Virus record (IMG/VR): IMGVR_UViG_3300028573_000014
Coordinates: 1 to 64,000 of that record
Strand: one strand, 5' to 3'
Source of the DNA: a virus
Length of the DNA: 64,000 nt
This document shows, piece by piece, positions 51,734 to 59,142 of this stretch. The position numbers and the translations under genes were made by a program. Position 1 is the first letter of the stretch. Every line of letters begins with the position of its first letter. A model generated the notes under the pieces. The model did not search any database and was not told where the DNA came from. It saw only the letters and a program-made list of their open reading frames with translations.

Positions 51734-53093
51734 TTTGCCAGCGCTCCAATGATGCCTGCGCAGCTTGCCGTGCTTCCTGAGCAGTAGTGCCTTCCCCGAA
51801 ATCATGATAGGCCGCAAAGACAGCCCCGCTGCGCTTCGTTGTTGTAGTCCACACCCATTTGTCGTTATATAAATTGTGACTCACCACCATCATGCAGTTG
51901 TAGTCGGGAATCGCAGTCTGGCAGGAGTAGAGGCTGCTATTATCCTTCCATTTATAGACGGAGGGTTGCCACGTCTCTGGCTTTTCGTAACCCTTATCGG
52001 TCAGCCACTCCTCGAACATCTTGCGCTGCTCAGCGTAAGCGCCCTTCGCTATCTCCACCTCGTGGCGCATGAACTCCTCGGCAGTTATTGCCATCCGCCA
52101 CTCGTCCAGCAGGCTACAAATAACATGAGCGTCACCGTCGGAACGATGGGCATACTGCTGTTCAAGAGCATCAGCACGCCATTTGGTCAGTGGCAGCCAG
52201 ACACCATCTTCCGCCGGAGCAGGGACTGCCACAATCCGTCCTTCTACCCCATCGTAGATATGGTACTTTGCGTCGGGCGTTTCGGGAGTATCTTGAAGCC
52301 ACTTGAGCCACATCAGTGCCAGATCGAGATTGTCAGTGCTATGACCTTCGACCATATTCTTGCCATTCCAGATCGAGTATCGGAGTTTCTGCACCTTGTT
52401 TGCCTCAATGATCTCCAGCAGTCCTCTTATATATTTCGCTGCCGCCCGTGCCACGCCAGCAGCCTCACGAGGCATCCAGCCCAGTTGTCTTTCATCACTC
52501 CAGACTGCCAGCGCTGTACGCGCCCCGGCAAGCGATAGCTGTTGAAGACCAGGCAAATCTGGCAGTGGCTGTCGGTCTATCAGATCGAATTGCGCCAGTC
52601 CGCCTGCCTGTCTGTCTCGGAGAAATTGCTGGGCTTCAGCCAGATCGTCGGTTTCAAAGGCATCCCACCTGAAATCGAACTTTATGCCCTGGATTAGATA
52701 CCGTTTTGAAGTAATCACCTCCACCGTACTTGCGCTCACGCTGAACTTCTTATCGGGTATATCGAGATACACCACCACAACTTGATATTCGCCCACCTGT
52801 ACAACCTGCGCCTCGGATGGGACCCGCACAACTCCACCCTGGGCATTCACTGTAGCCTTATGGACGAACACGCGCTGTCCAACTTTTATCTCCACGCCAT
52901 TGCGGTCATGCAGTGGCGCTGGTCTCTCGACATCAATCCTTATTTTCGATGCAGTGTCCAGTATCTGGTACTTCACCTGCGGATTGCGCGACTGGAGTTC
53001 CCTGACCTCCTGCACAGCGAGTTGCAGATCATCCGTGTCATAGAAGTTGACCGCACCACCATCGTTCTTTATCTGCACGACAAATCGTTTCAT
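51720..53093 (-). CDS. Large protein with three copies of a small repeat
   Basis: 457 residues. A unit of about 50 residues appears near 1-53, 131-175 and 237-288, each with strand, turn with TDDL or TDNL, helix, strand and IxD: for example NFYDTDDLQLAVQEVRELQ, AFETDDLAEAQQFLRDRQ and HSTDNLDLALMWLKWLQ. Between copies one and two lies a beta-barrel-like region (64-128). The C-terminal third ends in a beta-alpha unit with TTAQEARQAAQASLERW, similar to the products at 49875 and 53090. Function unknown; the repeats suggest a multi-domain binding protein. Confidence 0.6.
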   Translation of the reverse strand: MKRFVVQIKNDGGAVNFYDTDDLQLAVQEVRELQSRNPQVKYQILDTASKIRIDVERPAPLHDRNGVEIKVGQRVFVHKATVNAQGGVVRVPSEAQVVQVGEYQVVVVYLDIPDKKFSVSASTVEVITSKRYLIQGIKFDFRWDAFETDDLAEAQQFLRDRQAGGLAQFDLIDRQPLPDLPGLQQLSLAGARTALAVWSDERQLGWMPREAAGVARAAAKYIRGLLEIIEANKVQKLRYSIWNGKNMVEGHSTDNLDLALMWLKWLQDTPETPDAKYHIYDGVEGRIVAVPAPAEDGVWLPLTKWRADALEQQYAHRSDGDAHVICSLLDEWRMAITAEEFMRHEVEIAKGAYAEQRKMFEEWLTDKGYEKPETWQPSVYKWKDNSSLYSCQTAIPDYNCMMVVSHNLYNDKWVWTTTTKRSGAVFAAYHDFGEGTTAQEARQAAQASLERWQNGRS

Positions 53094-53557
53094 TCTATGT
53101 CATCCTCATTGAACTTCTTCGCCCACGTCACTGCCAGCATCTTGGCTTCTTCGGGCGTATAGCATTTACCCCAGCCATCTTTCCGCCGGATGTTAAGATC
53201 CTTGCCATACTGTACATCCCAGTACCAGTGGGCTTCACTCGGAAAGCCTGCCATCCGATTGAGATCGTACTGGACCCGAATCTTTACCCCGTTGACCACT
53301 GCCTCGTAGCGAGGGTTGATCTTCTCGTCCACTGTCCAGTCCACATCTCTCACCATGTTGGTTCTGGCAAGGTACGTCAACTCTTCCACACCTGCGGCAT
53401 CCTCATCTATCAGAAACTGATACTTCTCACCCATCTCGGCAAGGCGGATCAAGTCCGGCAGAATATCCGCCAGCTCTTCTTCGCTCAATCCGAGAAAATT
53501 CCAGTTGACCAGCCTATTGTACAGAGACTTCGCCCGTTGGATTACATTCTCAGCCAT
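53090..53557 (-). CDS. Protein of unknown function
   Basis: 155 residues. Helical N-terminal half; the C-terminal part (HWYWDVQYGKDLNIRR ... YTPEEAKMLAVTWAKKF) is the same kind of beta-alpha module seen in the neighbours. ATGA overlap with the 457-residue gene. Confidence 0.5.
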   Translation of the reverse strand: MAENVIQRAKSLYNRLVNWNFLGLSEEELADILPDLIRLAEMGEKYQFLIDEDAAGVEELTYLARTNMVRDVDWTVDEKINPRYEAVVNGVKIRVQYDLNRMAGFPSEAHWYWDVQYGKDLNIRRKDGWGKCYTPEEAKMLAVTWAKKFNEDDIE

Positions 53558-53566
53558 CTATTCCCC

Positions 53567-53749
53567 TTACCACATCAACAGCATCACGGCTGCCCCGCCC
53601 AACAACACCGCACAGTGAATGCCTGCCAGCCAGTAGTCATCGAACGTCAGGCTGCGCTGACTGGCTATATATCTCAATGTCCTGATCACATACACGAAGA
53701 CCATCATGGCGAATATATCTACTGCGATGATGATGGCGTGGATGATCAA
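53567..53749 (-). CDS. Small membrane protein of 60 residues
   Basis: Two membrane helices (AIIIAVDIFAMMVFVYVI and WLAGIHCAVLLGGAAVMLLM) with a basic loop. ATGA overlap with the upstream gene. Function unknown. Confidence 0.6.
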   Translation of the reverse strand: MIIHAIIIAVDIFAMMVFVYVIRTLRYIASQRSLTFDDYWLAGIHCAVLLGGAAVMLLMW

Positions 53750-54048
53750 TCGACATCCTCATAGGTTATCTCATCATCGGATGGCGGGAGTTCTTCGTCT
53801 GGCACCGGATAACCATATTCAATCTTCCCGTCTGGCGATTGGAACTCTGGGGAGAGGATGCCAGCTTTGCGAAGATGCTCGACAGGCTGGGCAGGCAGCG
53901 CTGCGATCAGTGTCTCTATCATCCACTGCGATGCCTTACCGCTCAATGCCAGCATACCCAGATATTCGTGTAACCGCTTCTGCTCACTGTCATCGGAGGA
54001 CAGGTTGAAGCCATGTCGCCAGATGTCTACGTTCTTTTTGTGGGACAT
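53746..54048 (-). CDS. Small protein related to the product at 45084-45272
   Basis: 100 residues. The middle (SEQKRLHEYLGMLALSGKAS, then WMIETLIAALPAQPVEHL) is homologous to the 62-residue protein at 45084. The C-terminus is acidic. First gene to the left of the 11-bp repeat array, so it may be a regulator that acts there, which is inference. Confidence 0.5.
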   Translation of the reverse strand: MSHKKNVDIWRHGFNLSSDDSEQKRLHEYLGMLALSGKASQWMIETLIAALPAQPVEHLRKAGILSPEFQSPDGKIEYGYPVPDEELPPSDDEITYEDVD

Positions 54049-54057
54049 ATGTCACCT

Positions 54058-54123
54058 TTGTGTAACCGTTACATCACTGTTGAGTAAGGGTTACTCAACC
54101 CTTGTGTGACTGTTGTGCGTCAC
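54058..54123. repeat. Array of 11-bp repeats, left block
   Basis: Six tandem 11-bp units: TTGTGTAACCG, TTACATCACTG, TTGAGTAAGGG, TTACTCAACCC, TTGTGTGACTG and TTGTGCGTCAC. Consensus TTGTGTAACYG; units three and four form an inverted pair (GTTGAGTAA and TTACTCAAC, 54079-54099). One unit per helical turn is the layout of the R1 parC centromere and of some iteron sites. It sits in the gap between two minus-strand genes and touches the end of the one on its right. Confidence 0.65.
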
Positions 54124-54401
54124 GCGCCTTGCCATCTTTCGTGGGTCAGTTCGTAGAACCGATCATATACATGATCGTCATCCTCTGGGACGAAGGCAGG
54201 ATCAAGTATCTTCAGCACTACCTGCTCGACGGTCAGATCATCCTTCGTGACCAGTCCATAGTCATATCCACCGCTGTCGATGTCAGGGTAGTAGTAGAAC
54301 GTCTCGCCTACCAGATCGAGCGACTTTATGTCCAGCTTATCCAGATCGTATAGCCCGATCACCATTTGTTGGAAGTCTCGTCCAGCCTGGTTGTTGCCCA
54401 T
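54120..54401 (-). CDS. Small acidic protein, first gene of the minus-strand operon
   Basis: 93 residues from ATG 54401 with GAGGT 5 bp upstream. Tyr/Asp-rich (TFYYYPDIDSGGYDYG), alpha/beta. Flanked by the two 11-bp repeat blocks and directly behind the promoter at 54428-54456. Not recognised. Confidence 0.6.
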   Translation of the reverse strand: MGNNQAGRDFQQMVIGLYDLDKLDIKSLDLVGETFYYYPDIDSGGYDYGLVTKDDLTVEQVVLKILDPAFVPEDDDHVYDRFYELTHERWQGA

Positions 54402-54427
54402 CAATACCTCGTTGTTATTTACTGTCT

Positions 54428-54456
54428 ATGATATGACCTCATATATCGTCTGTCAA
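54428..54456 (-). promoter_or_regulatory. Sigma70-type promoter for the minus-strand operon
   Basis: On the minus strand TTGACA (54451-54456) and TATCAT (54428-54433) are 17 bp apart. The start would be near 54420, 20 bp before the first gene. The right repeat block begins 6 bp upstream of the -35, so a protein bound there would regulate this promoter. Confidence 0.7.
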
Positions 54457-54461
54457 CACTC

Positions 54462-54527
54462 TTGTGTAACCGTTGAGTAAGTGTTGTGCTACCGTTGTGT
54501 AACTGTCACCCAACTGTTGTGTGATGG
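54462..54527. repeat. Array of 11-bp repeats, right block
   Basis: Six tandem 11-bp units: TTGTGTAACCG, TTGAGTAAGTG, TTGTGCTACCG, TTGTGTAACTG, TCACCCAACTG and TTGTGTGATGG. Same consensus as the block at 54058 and the same number of units. The two blocks flank a promoter and its first gene, reminiscent of R1 parC, where repeat groups flank the par promoter. Confidence 0.7.
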
Positions 54528-54564
54528 TCTATTTGAGAGTTGTCGTTTCATTGCGGAAGTGTTG

Positions 54565-54813
54565 ATGCTCATCAATGATCCAGTTCGATTTTTTGATCTG
54601 GCCTTAGATCAGCTAACGCGACTGGGGCATCGCGGCTCGGCTATTAGTACCCCTCCGGGGATGGTATTATTGCAATGTTTACTGATTATTTCCGATAATA
54701 ACTATTATCGCGTAAGGTCGGCAAATTATGCGATAGCTAGGCGCTGGATTGCGATTGTGAACGATGGCACAAGCGCGGTTAAGTTCATTAACGAAGCATT
54801 GCCTAAAAATTGA
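54565..54813 (+). CDS. Small protein in the control region
   Basis: 82 residues from ATG 54565 with GGAAG upstream. Helical, with ANYAIARRWIAIVNDGTSAV near the end. Convergent with the gene at 54815. Not recognised; a role in control of the region is possible from position alone. Confidence 0.45.
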   Translation: MLINDPVRFFDLALDQLTRLGHRGSAISTPPGMVLLQCLLIISDNNYYRVRSANYAIARRWIAIVNDGTSAVKFINEALPKN

Positions 54814-54814
54814 T

Positions 54815-55141
54815 TTAAAATTGTTTAGTTCGTTCACTAAAGAATAGTTTCATGTCTCTAAGCAAAACGTAGTATTTAGCTTGCAATCCATAGGATCGGT
54901 TAAGCATGTTGATTGCACTATCTGGAATAGGATAGATTGGTACACTATGCGAGATCATAACGTACACATGAGGATTAGGTCGACGACCATAAATCAGGCG
55001 ATAAGCCTTATTGATCGTCATAGCATCATGACAGTTTTGAGTCCACAATTTTTCTGCGAAGCATTTACCGCGCTTCGTGGTCCAGAATGCCGGGTCTATC
55101 CCTTCGCACCATAACGGTATTAAATCACTTAGTTCTATCAT
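54815..55141 (-). CDS. Small protein related to the product at 40501-41019
   Basis: 108 residues from ATG 55141; the frame opens earlier at 55297 through repeat-rich DNA that is unlikely to be coding. FWTTKRGKCFAEKLW and MTINKAYRLIYGRRPN resemble the middle of the basic protein at 40501. Convergent with the plus-strand gene, one base apart. Possibly DNA-binding. Confidence 0.5.
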   Translation of the reverse strand: MIELSDLIPLWCEGIDPAFWTTKRGKCFAEKLWTQNCHDAMTINKAYRLIYGRRPNPHVYVMISHSVPIYPIPDSAINMLNRSYGLQAKYYVLLRDMKLFFSERTKQF

Positions 55142-55397
55142 AGTTAAGCGATTGTAGCACGTAGCAGGCGCAAGGCGCAACGATGCATCGTAACAGTACT
55201 GAATTACAGGGCCGCAATCGATAGCGAAGCATAGCACGAAGGATTGCGCAATCGATGCAAGGCGAAGCATAGGCCAGGTCGTAGCAGGCGCGATCATAGT
55301 CCAGTGTTATCGCCTGCTCAATTTGCTGGCAAGGTAGAACAGAATAGAACATAAACCTACGCTTTGAAAATTGGTGAAAATTGGTTGTCTAAACCTA
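55142..55397. other. Repeat- and palindrome-rich region, possible origin or control site
   Basis: Gene-free. It holds two perfect 12-bp palindromes, ACGATGCATCGT (55180-55191) and GATTGCGCAATC (55242-55253), two direct copies of GCGAAGCATAG (55224 and 55262), two of AGCAGGCGC (55163, 55283) plus an inverted partial copy at 55311, and a tandem GAAAATTGGT (55366 and 55376). It lies directly upstream of the first early promoter. The mix is typical of replication origins and control regions, but no protein known to bind it has been identified. Confidence 0.45.
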
Positions 55398-55426
55398 TTG
55401 ACAGTGTACTGCAATAAGAGTATAAT
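55398..55426 (+). promoter_or_regulatory. Early promoter 1 with CAGT-NN-ACTG dyad
   Basis: TTGACA (55398-55403), 17-bp spacer, TATAAT (55421-55426): a perfect sigma70 consensus. The dyad CAGTGTACTG (55402-55411) overlaps the -35. The leader contains GACGCGAGCACA, also found after promoter 2. It drives the first early gene at 55467. Confidence 0.85.
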
Positions 55427-55466
55427 TCTCTCATAAGACGCGAGCACACACGAAGGATTAAACAAC

Positions 55467-55688
55467 ATGTTTTCACTAAAAGCCACAATCGCCGAAAGAA
55501 ACAACGAAACAATAGTGATGTTTTCCGACGAAGGTGCGAAGTTTCAGGAAGATTGCTTAAACACTGTCGGGTTAGTCAAGTTCTCACCCGCTCACAAAAT
55601 GATCGGTTCACTAGTAACGGCTATCAACAATAACCAGATTTCAGTAAGCGAAGCAACCAAAAAGTTTAACGCCGCATTAAGCAACTAA
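55467..55688 (+). CDS. Small early protein of 73 residues
   Basis: Good ribosome site (GAAGGA) and consensus promoter 41 bp upstream. Sequence MFSLKATIAERNNETIVMFS then a helical end (SVSEATKKFNAALSN). Single-stranded-binding or inhibitor proteins can look like this, but there is no motif. First gene of the early operon. Confidence 0.65.
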   Translation: MFSLKATIAERNNETIVMFSDEGAKFQEDCLNTVGLVKFSPAHKMIGSLVTAINNNQISVSEATKKFNAALSN

Positions 55689-55718
55689 GTCAATCGACAC
55701 AATAAGGGATAAGCTACC

Positions 55719-56186
55719 ATGATCACAAATTGCCCTAAGTGCGGCGGACTCGGTCACATTGCCTGCTATGGTCACATAGCGCAAGGTGCGTGCTTTAAAT
55801 GTAATGGGACGGGCAAAATTAATGCACCGGTGGCACGCAAGGATCGCAAGGTGCAATCCCCTGAGCGCAAAGCAGAATTAGCGGCATTAAAAGCAGATAA
55901 GCTAATTATTGGTACAGTCGATGACGCGATCAAACGTGCCATTGATGCTATTGCAGATAAGCCATCGTATAAGGCAGAAATAAGCTTGCTTATCAATTGC
56001 TTCGTGCGTGAGGTAAGCATAGCAGGCTTGACACTCTACCAGGCAAGGATCGCAGATGAGAAGTTAAGCAAGGCGATCTACCGCTTGCCATCTAGCAGCG
56101 ATCTATCCTGGTTGACTATCAACAAGCCTTACACGCTTAACGATGGCATTATAAAGCAGGCAATCCATAATCACATAGGACGGTAA
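55719..56186 (+). CDS. DnaJ-type zinc-finger protein
   Basis: 155 residues. CPKCGGLGHI (4-13) and CFKCNGTGKI (26-35) form a DnaJ-like CxxCxGxG zinc pair. A basic linker (RKDRKVQSPERKAELAALKA) follows, then helices. No J domain, so it is not a full co-chaperone. AAGGG precedes the ATG. Confidence 0.65.
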   Translation: MITNCPKCGGLGHIACYGHIAQGACFKCNGTGKINAPVARKDRKVQSPERKAELAALKADKLIIGTVDDAIKRAIDAIADKPSYKAEISLLINCFVREVSIAGLTLYQARIADEKLSKAIYRLPSSSDLSWLTINKPYTLNDGIIKQAIHNHIGR

Positions 56187-56189
56187 AAA

Positions 56190-56384
56190 ATGATCGAACG
56201 AATAAGCATTGTACGCAAACTCATAGAACTAAACCAGAAACAACTTGAACACGATCAATTGATTCTAGAGTCCTCGTCTTACAATAGCGCTCAATGGTTA
56301 GTTTATCGGCAAGCGGTAGAGTCAGATAAACGGACAATTGAGCGTTATGAGAACGAATTAAAACAATTGGAGAATCAATCATGA
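56190..56384 (+). CDS. Small coiled-coil protein
   Basis: 64 residues, nearly all one helix (IVRKLIELNQKQLEHDQLIL, VESDKRTIERYENELKQL). AGGACGG upstream; ATGA overlap with the next gene. Not recognised. Confidence 0.55.
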   Translation: MIERISIVRKLIELNQKQLEHDQLILESSSYNSAQWLVYRQAVESDKRTIERYENELKQLENQS

Positions 56385-56560
56385 TCGCATTAACCATAGT
56401 CTCACTTCGCACCGGTGATCTTGTATTGCAAGACACGTTTAACGATAGCTTCGTGTGGGAAATTATCGCCACATACACAGAATGCACCGATCTTCCCTAC
56501 GATTGTACTAGCTTCGTAGCAGGCGCGTTTTATGTGGCCCTGGATGATATCGATAACTGA
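56381..56560 (+). CDS. Small protein of 59 residues
   Basis: Starts in the ATGA overlap with the previous stop. SLRTGDLVLQDTFNDSFVWE and three Cys; beta-rich with an acidic end (VALDDIDN). SH3-like in pattern, not recognised. Confidence 0.6.
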   Translation: MIALTIVSLRTGDLVLQDTFNDSFVWEIIATYTECTDLPYDCTSFVAGAFYVALDDIDN

Positions 56561-56605
56561 GAATTTTCGTTATGTGTCTGTTATGCTAATTCAGTAAATT
56601 GGTTA

Positions 56606-56634
56606 TTGACAGTACACTGCAAAAAGCATATAAT
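56606..56634 (+). promoter_or_regulatory. Early promoter 2 with CAGT-NN-ACTG dyad
   Basis: TTGACA (56606-56611), 17-bp spacer, TATAAT (56629-56634). Dyad CAGTACACTG (56610-56619) overlaps the -35. The leader has ACGCGAGCACA as after promoter 1. Confidence 0.85.
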
Positions 56635-56672
56635 GGTATTCATAGACACGCGAGCACATGAGGGTAACGAAA

Positions 56673-56912
56673 ATGAACGGGTTTAACTTCACTTCACAGA
56701 ATTGGCAAGTCGACGAACACGAAGTAACGCCTACATTCGATAATGATGTTTTTAGCGCCATCGCCGCCGGCCAGGCTTGTGCAATTGCCCGTAAAGATAA
56801 GAGCGGTATTGAGTTTTTCAAGAGCATTGCAAAGAAAGGCAACATCGCATCGTTAACCAGCAAGGAGCAATCCCTAATCCGTATCTGGTATATGCGCTCA
56901 TTGGAGAGCTAA
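56673..56912 (+). CDS. Small early protein
   Basis: 79 residues from ATG 56673, chosen because GAGGG lies 9 bp before it while the ATG at 56658 has none. QACAIARKDKSGIEFFKSIA then a helical end. Not recognised. Confidence 0.6.
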   Translation: MNGFNFTSQNWQVDEHEVTPTFDNDVFSAIAAGQACAIARKDKSGIEFFKSIAKKGNIASLTSKEQSLIRIWYMRSLES

Positions 56913-56918
56913 GTCAAC

Positions 56919-57137
56919 ATGAACACGGTAAACGATAAGCGCCTGCTCTTAATCTCAGTACTGGAAGATCGCCGCACCAATGCCATTATGCGGGGAAACT
57001 TCAAAACCGCGAAAAACTTAACACGTTGGATCTGCTTCTTGCGTGGTCCTGCTACCAGATACGATATCGCGGCCCTGTATACAGAATATCGATGCAATCA
57101 TGAAACTATCGCGCCTGCTCAGTTAACTCTATTTTAA
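56919..57137 (+). CDS. Small basic early protein
   Basis: 72 residues, Arg-rich (LEDRRTNAIMRGNFKTAKNL, RWICFLRGPATRYD). Helical. Possibly nucleic-acid binding. Confidence 0.55.
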   Translation: MNTVNDKRLLLISVLEDRRTNAIMRGNFKTAKNLTRWICFLRGPATRYDIAALYTEYRCNHETIAPAQLTLF

Positions 57138-57151
57138 AAGGGGTGATCACC

Positions 57152-57241
57152 ATGAAACAAGCGAAGCATATGAAACGCGCCACGCGTAACAATCGGCAAT
57201 TTGTCAAGGCTTATCTCAAGTCTAAGACTCGCAAGTTCTAA
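57152..57241 (+). CDS. Tiny very basic peptide of 29 residues
   Basis: MKQAKHMKRATRNNRQFVKA and nine more residues; twelve Lys or Arg in 29. AAGGGG ribosome site 8 bp before the ATG, and the next gene has its own site right after the stop, so the frame is kept as a gene. Too short for routine calls. Possibly a nucleic-acid binding or host take-over peptide. Confidence 0.55.
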   Translation: MKQAKHMKRATRNNRQFVKAYLKSKTRKF

Positions 57242-57256
57242 AAGGATATACCAATC

Positions 57257-57556
57257 ATGATCAAGTCAATGTTTTCTATCGATGATGAACCGGGCGTTAT
57301 CTATCCTGGTTATACAGATGAACTAACCGCTTACATGGGGTTTGAGGATCCTTCGTTTGAACTTGCGATAGTACTGGAAATTTTAAAGGATCGGAGCGTC
57401 GAATATACATTCGATAACGATACTTTCAGCATACCAGAATTCGCGGATTTTACGCCAGAAAACGTATACAGCGGATTCGATATCGCCATCGATGGCGAAG
57501 TGAAGCACGTGTATAACGTGGGACAATGGTTGTTTATCTGGAATAGGGCGGTTTAG
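57257..57556 (+). CDS. Acidic early protein
   Basis: 99 residues, rich in Asp, Glu, Phe and Tyr (DDEPGVIYPGYTDEL, GFDIAIDGEVKHVYN). Acidic small phage proteins sometimes mimic DNA, but there is no direct sign. AAAGGA precedes the ATG. Confidence 0.6.
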   Translation: MIKSMFSIDDEPGVIYPGYTDELTAYMGFEDPSFELAIVLEILKDRSVEYTFDNDTFSIPEFADFTPENVYSGFDIAIDGEVKHVYNVGQWLFIWNRAV

Positions 57557-57565
57557 TAACACATA

Positions 57566-57593
57566 GCGCCTGCTAATTGGAGTTAGCAGGCGC
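57566..57593. terminator. Hairpin built from two AGCAGGCGC copies
   Basis: Arms GCGCCTGCTAA (57566-57576) and TTAGCAGGCGC (57583-57593) with a 6-nt loop. It follows the acidic gene's stop by 10 bp. No T-run follows, so it may slow or protect the RNA rather than end it. Confidence 0.5.
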
Positions 57594-57630
57594 AATTGTG
57601 AGACTAAGCATATTACAGGGGATATCATCG

Positions 57631-58380
57631 ATGTTAACCAATGGTTGTAGAGTAGCAGGCATATACGATGGCAAGTCATTTACTGGCAACTTGTATGAGT
57701 TAAATCATATTAGCAGTATTGAGTTAGACAATGGGATCATAGGGTTTGACGGGCGATATACTGAGCGCTTGCATATGTACACTGATAACCATAAGGCAAG
57801 CCAGCAATTTTGGGAAATCCCAGAATCCCCGGTTAATAGTGAATATGCCATTGGTGATCTCTCCGAGATTGCACGCGAATCCCTTGCCAAACAATTTAAG
57901 CCTGTAAAGTTAAGTGAATATCGCGCTATGGTGCAAAATAGGTTAATGACCTATAAGACGGTAAAGCAGGCAGTAACTTGTGAATATGGTCATAAGCATA
58001 TGATTGATCGTCGTGTCCCGGTTGCGCCTGCTATCGATGAGAAGCTTCTCAATATTGAATTCTTTTTCTACTGTTTAGCAGAATACGCGCGTTATCTGGA
58101 GGAACGTGAGTATGTGGCACGTAACGAAACGTGGAATCGCCTGGCTCGCAAGTTGTCATTGTCGGCAATTGCCTATGATGGCACGTTTGAGGGACTAGAT
58201 ACAGAGACAATTAAGCATATACGTGCGGAATTGTCGAAGCAATACGACGATCTATGCTTCGATTATCAGGTCAAAATCTATGGTGCGAAGTATATGCCGC
58301 GTCATATCCGATCTTGTGAGCTATGCTACAAAAACGATCTAGGCAAGCGTTATAGTGCTTACCTCGAAGGGATTAAATAA
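57631..58380 (+). CDS. Early protein with possible zinc sites
   Basis: 249 residues from ATG 57631 (AGGGG upstream); the frame opens at a TTG inside the hairpin. CEYGHKHMIDRR and, at the end, RSCELCYKNDLGKRY suggest metal binding. Helical middle (RNETWNRLARKLSLSAIAYD). Three bases separate it from the next gene. Not recognised. Confidence 0.55.
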   Translation: MLTNGCRVAGIYDGKSFTGNLYELNHISSIELDNGIIGFDGRYTERLHMYTDNHKASQQFWEIPESPVNSEYAIGDLSEIARESLAKQFKPVKLSEYRAMVQNRLMTYKTVKQAVTCEYGHKHMIDRRVPVAPAIDEKLLNIEFFFYCLAEYARYLEEREYVARNETWNRLARKLSLSAIAYDGTFEGLDTETIKHIRAELSKQYDDLCFDYQVKIYGAKYMPRHIRSCELCYKNDLGKRYSAYLEGIK

Positions 58381-58382
58381 CT

Positions 58383-58901
58383 ATGTGTAACGCGAAGCAT
58401 GCCTATAAATCAGCATACCGTAAAGAGCGCCAGTACTTTAACAACCTGATAAATCCCCTGGATTATCATGATCGCTATGTCGATACTCTACAGGAAAAAC
58501 AGACTCGTGAGACCTATATGTTTTGGGACGGTATGCAGAATCCGTGGAGTAATGATCGTTACTTCGATGCAATGATCGCCTGCTATGCATCGAAGTCAAT
58601 CTATACGCTTAAAGTACGATCTATGATGCTATGTCAATCATGTGGTGCGGTAAGTGATGAGTTAGACCATGATACTTGTCCTCATTGCCTGCTTATGGCG
58701 AGTCAGGCACTACTTAACGCTGCCAATGATACTTATGAGGATATCGCCAAAATATGGATCAATACCTTCGTGTGGCGTGATGATAATTACTTCGAGATTC
58801 AGCGCTTATACGATGATGCAAGCCAGCACGTGCAAGCAATGATCAATCTACAGGATGAGTATCATGTGGCATATTACAATGCCACCGGTAAGGAATCCTA
58901 A
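58383..58901 (+). CDS. Zinc-finger early protein
   Basis: 172 residues. LCQSCGAVSDELDHDTCPHC (82-101) is a clear zinc ribbon. Tyr/Asp-rich helical parts on both sides. Function unknown. Confidence 0.6.
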   Translation: MCNAKHAYKSAYRKERQYFNNLINPLDYHDRYVDTLQEKQTRETYMFWDGMQNPWSNDRYFDAMIACYASKSIYTLKVRSMMLCQSCGAVSDELDHDTCPHCLLMASQALLNAANDTYEDIAKIWINTFVWRDDNYFEIQRLYDDASQHVQAMINLQDEYHVAYYNATGKES

Positions 58902-58902
58902 C

Positions 58903-59136
58903 ATGATCCTGCTACTATGTGCAAAGAATCCACGCACGAAGCAGGAACGAAACTACATTCTAAAAATGTGCTATAAGGCTGCCCGCGCGGTAAATGGCGA
59001 TAAGACTGGGAATAATAATGGATCGAGAGTCTTAGATGGCAAGGTGATCATTGTAGACTTAGCTGGCAATGCCAGAATTGAAACACAGACAACATATACT
59101 CATCGCCCGCTCTTCACATGGATAGACCAGGACTAA
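58903..59136 (+). CDS. Small early protein
   Basis: 77 residues from ATG 58903 with AAGGA 9 bp upstream. Basic start (LCAKNPRTKQERNYILKMCY), beta end (KVIIVDLAGNARIET). Not recognised. Confidence 0.55.
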   Translation: MILLLCAKNPRTKQERNYILKMCYKAARAVNGDKTGNNNGSRVLDGKVIIVDLAGNARIETQTTYTHRPLFTWIDQD

Positions 59137-59142
59137 AACAAC

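Noticed and set aside
51876-52538. 220-codon plus-strand open frame
   Set aside because: Opposite the 457-residue repeat protein; no ribosome site or motif.
54058-54527. CRISPR array
   Set aside because: Units are 11 bp, directly adjacent and without spacers; no cas genes are present.
55142-55297. N-terminal extension of the gene at 54815
   Set aside because: The extra codons run through palindromes and direct repeats; the ATG at 55141 gives a better start to the homologous part.
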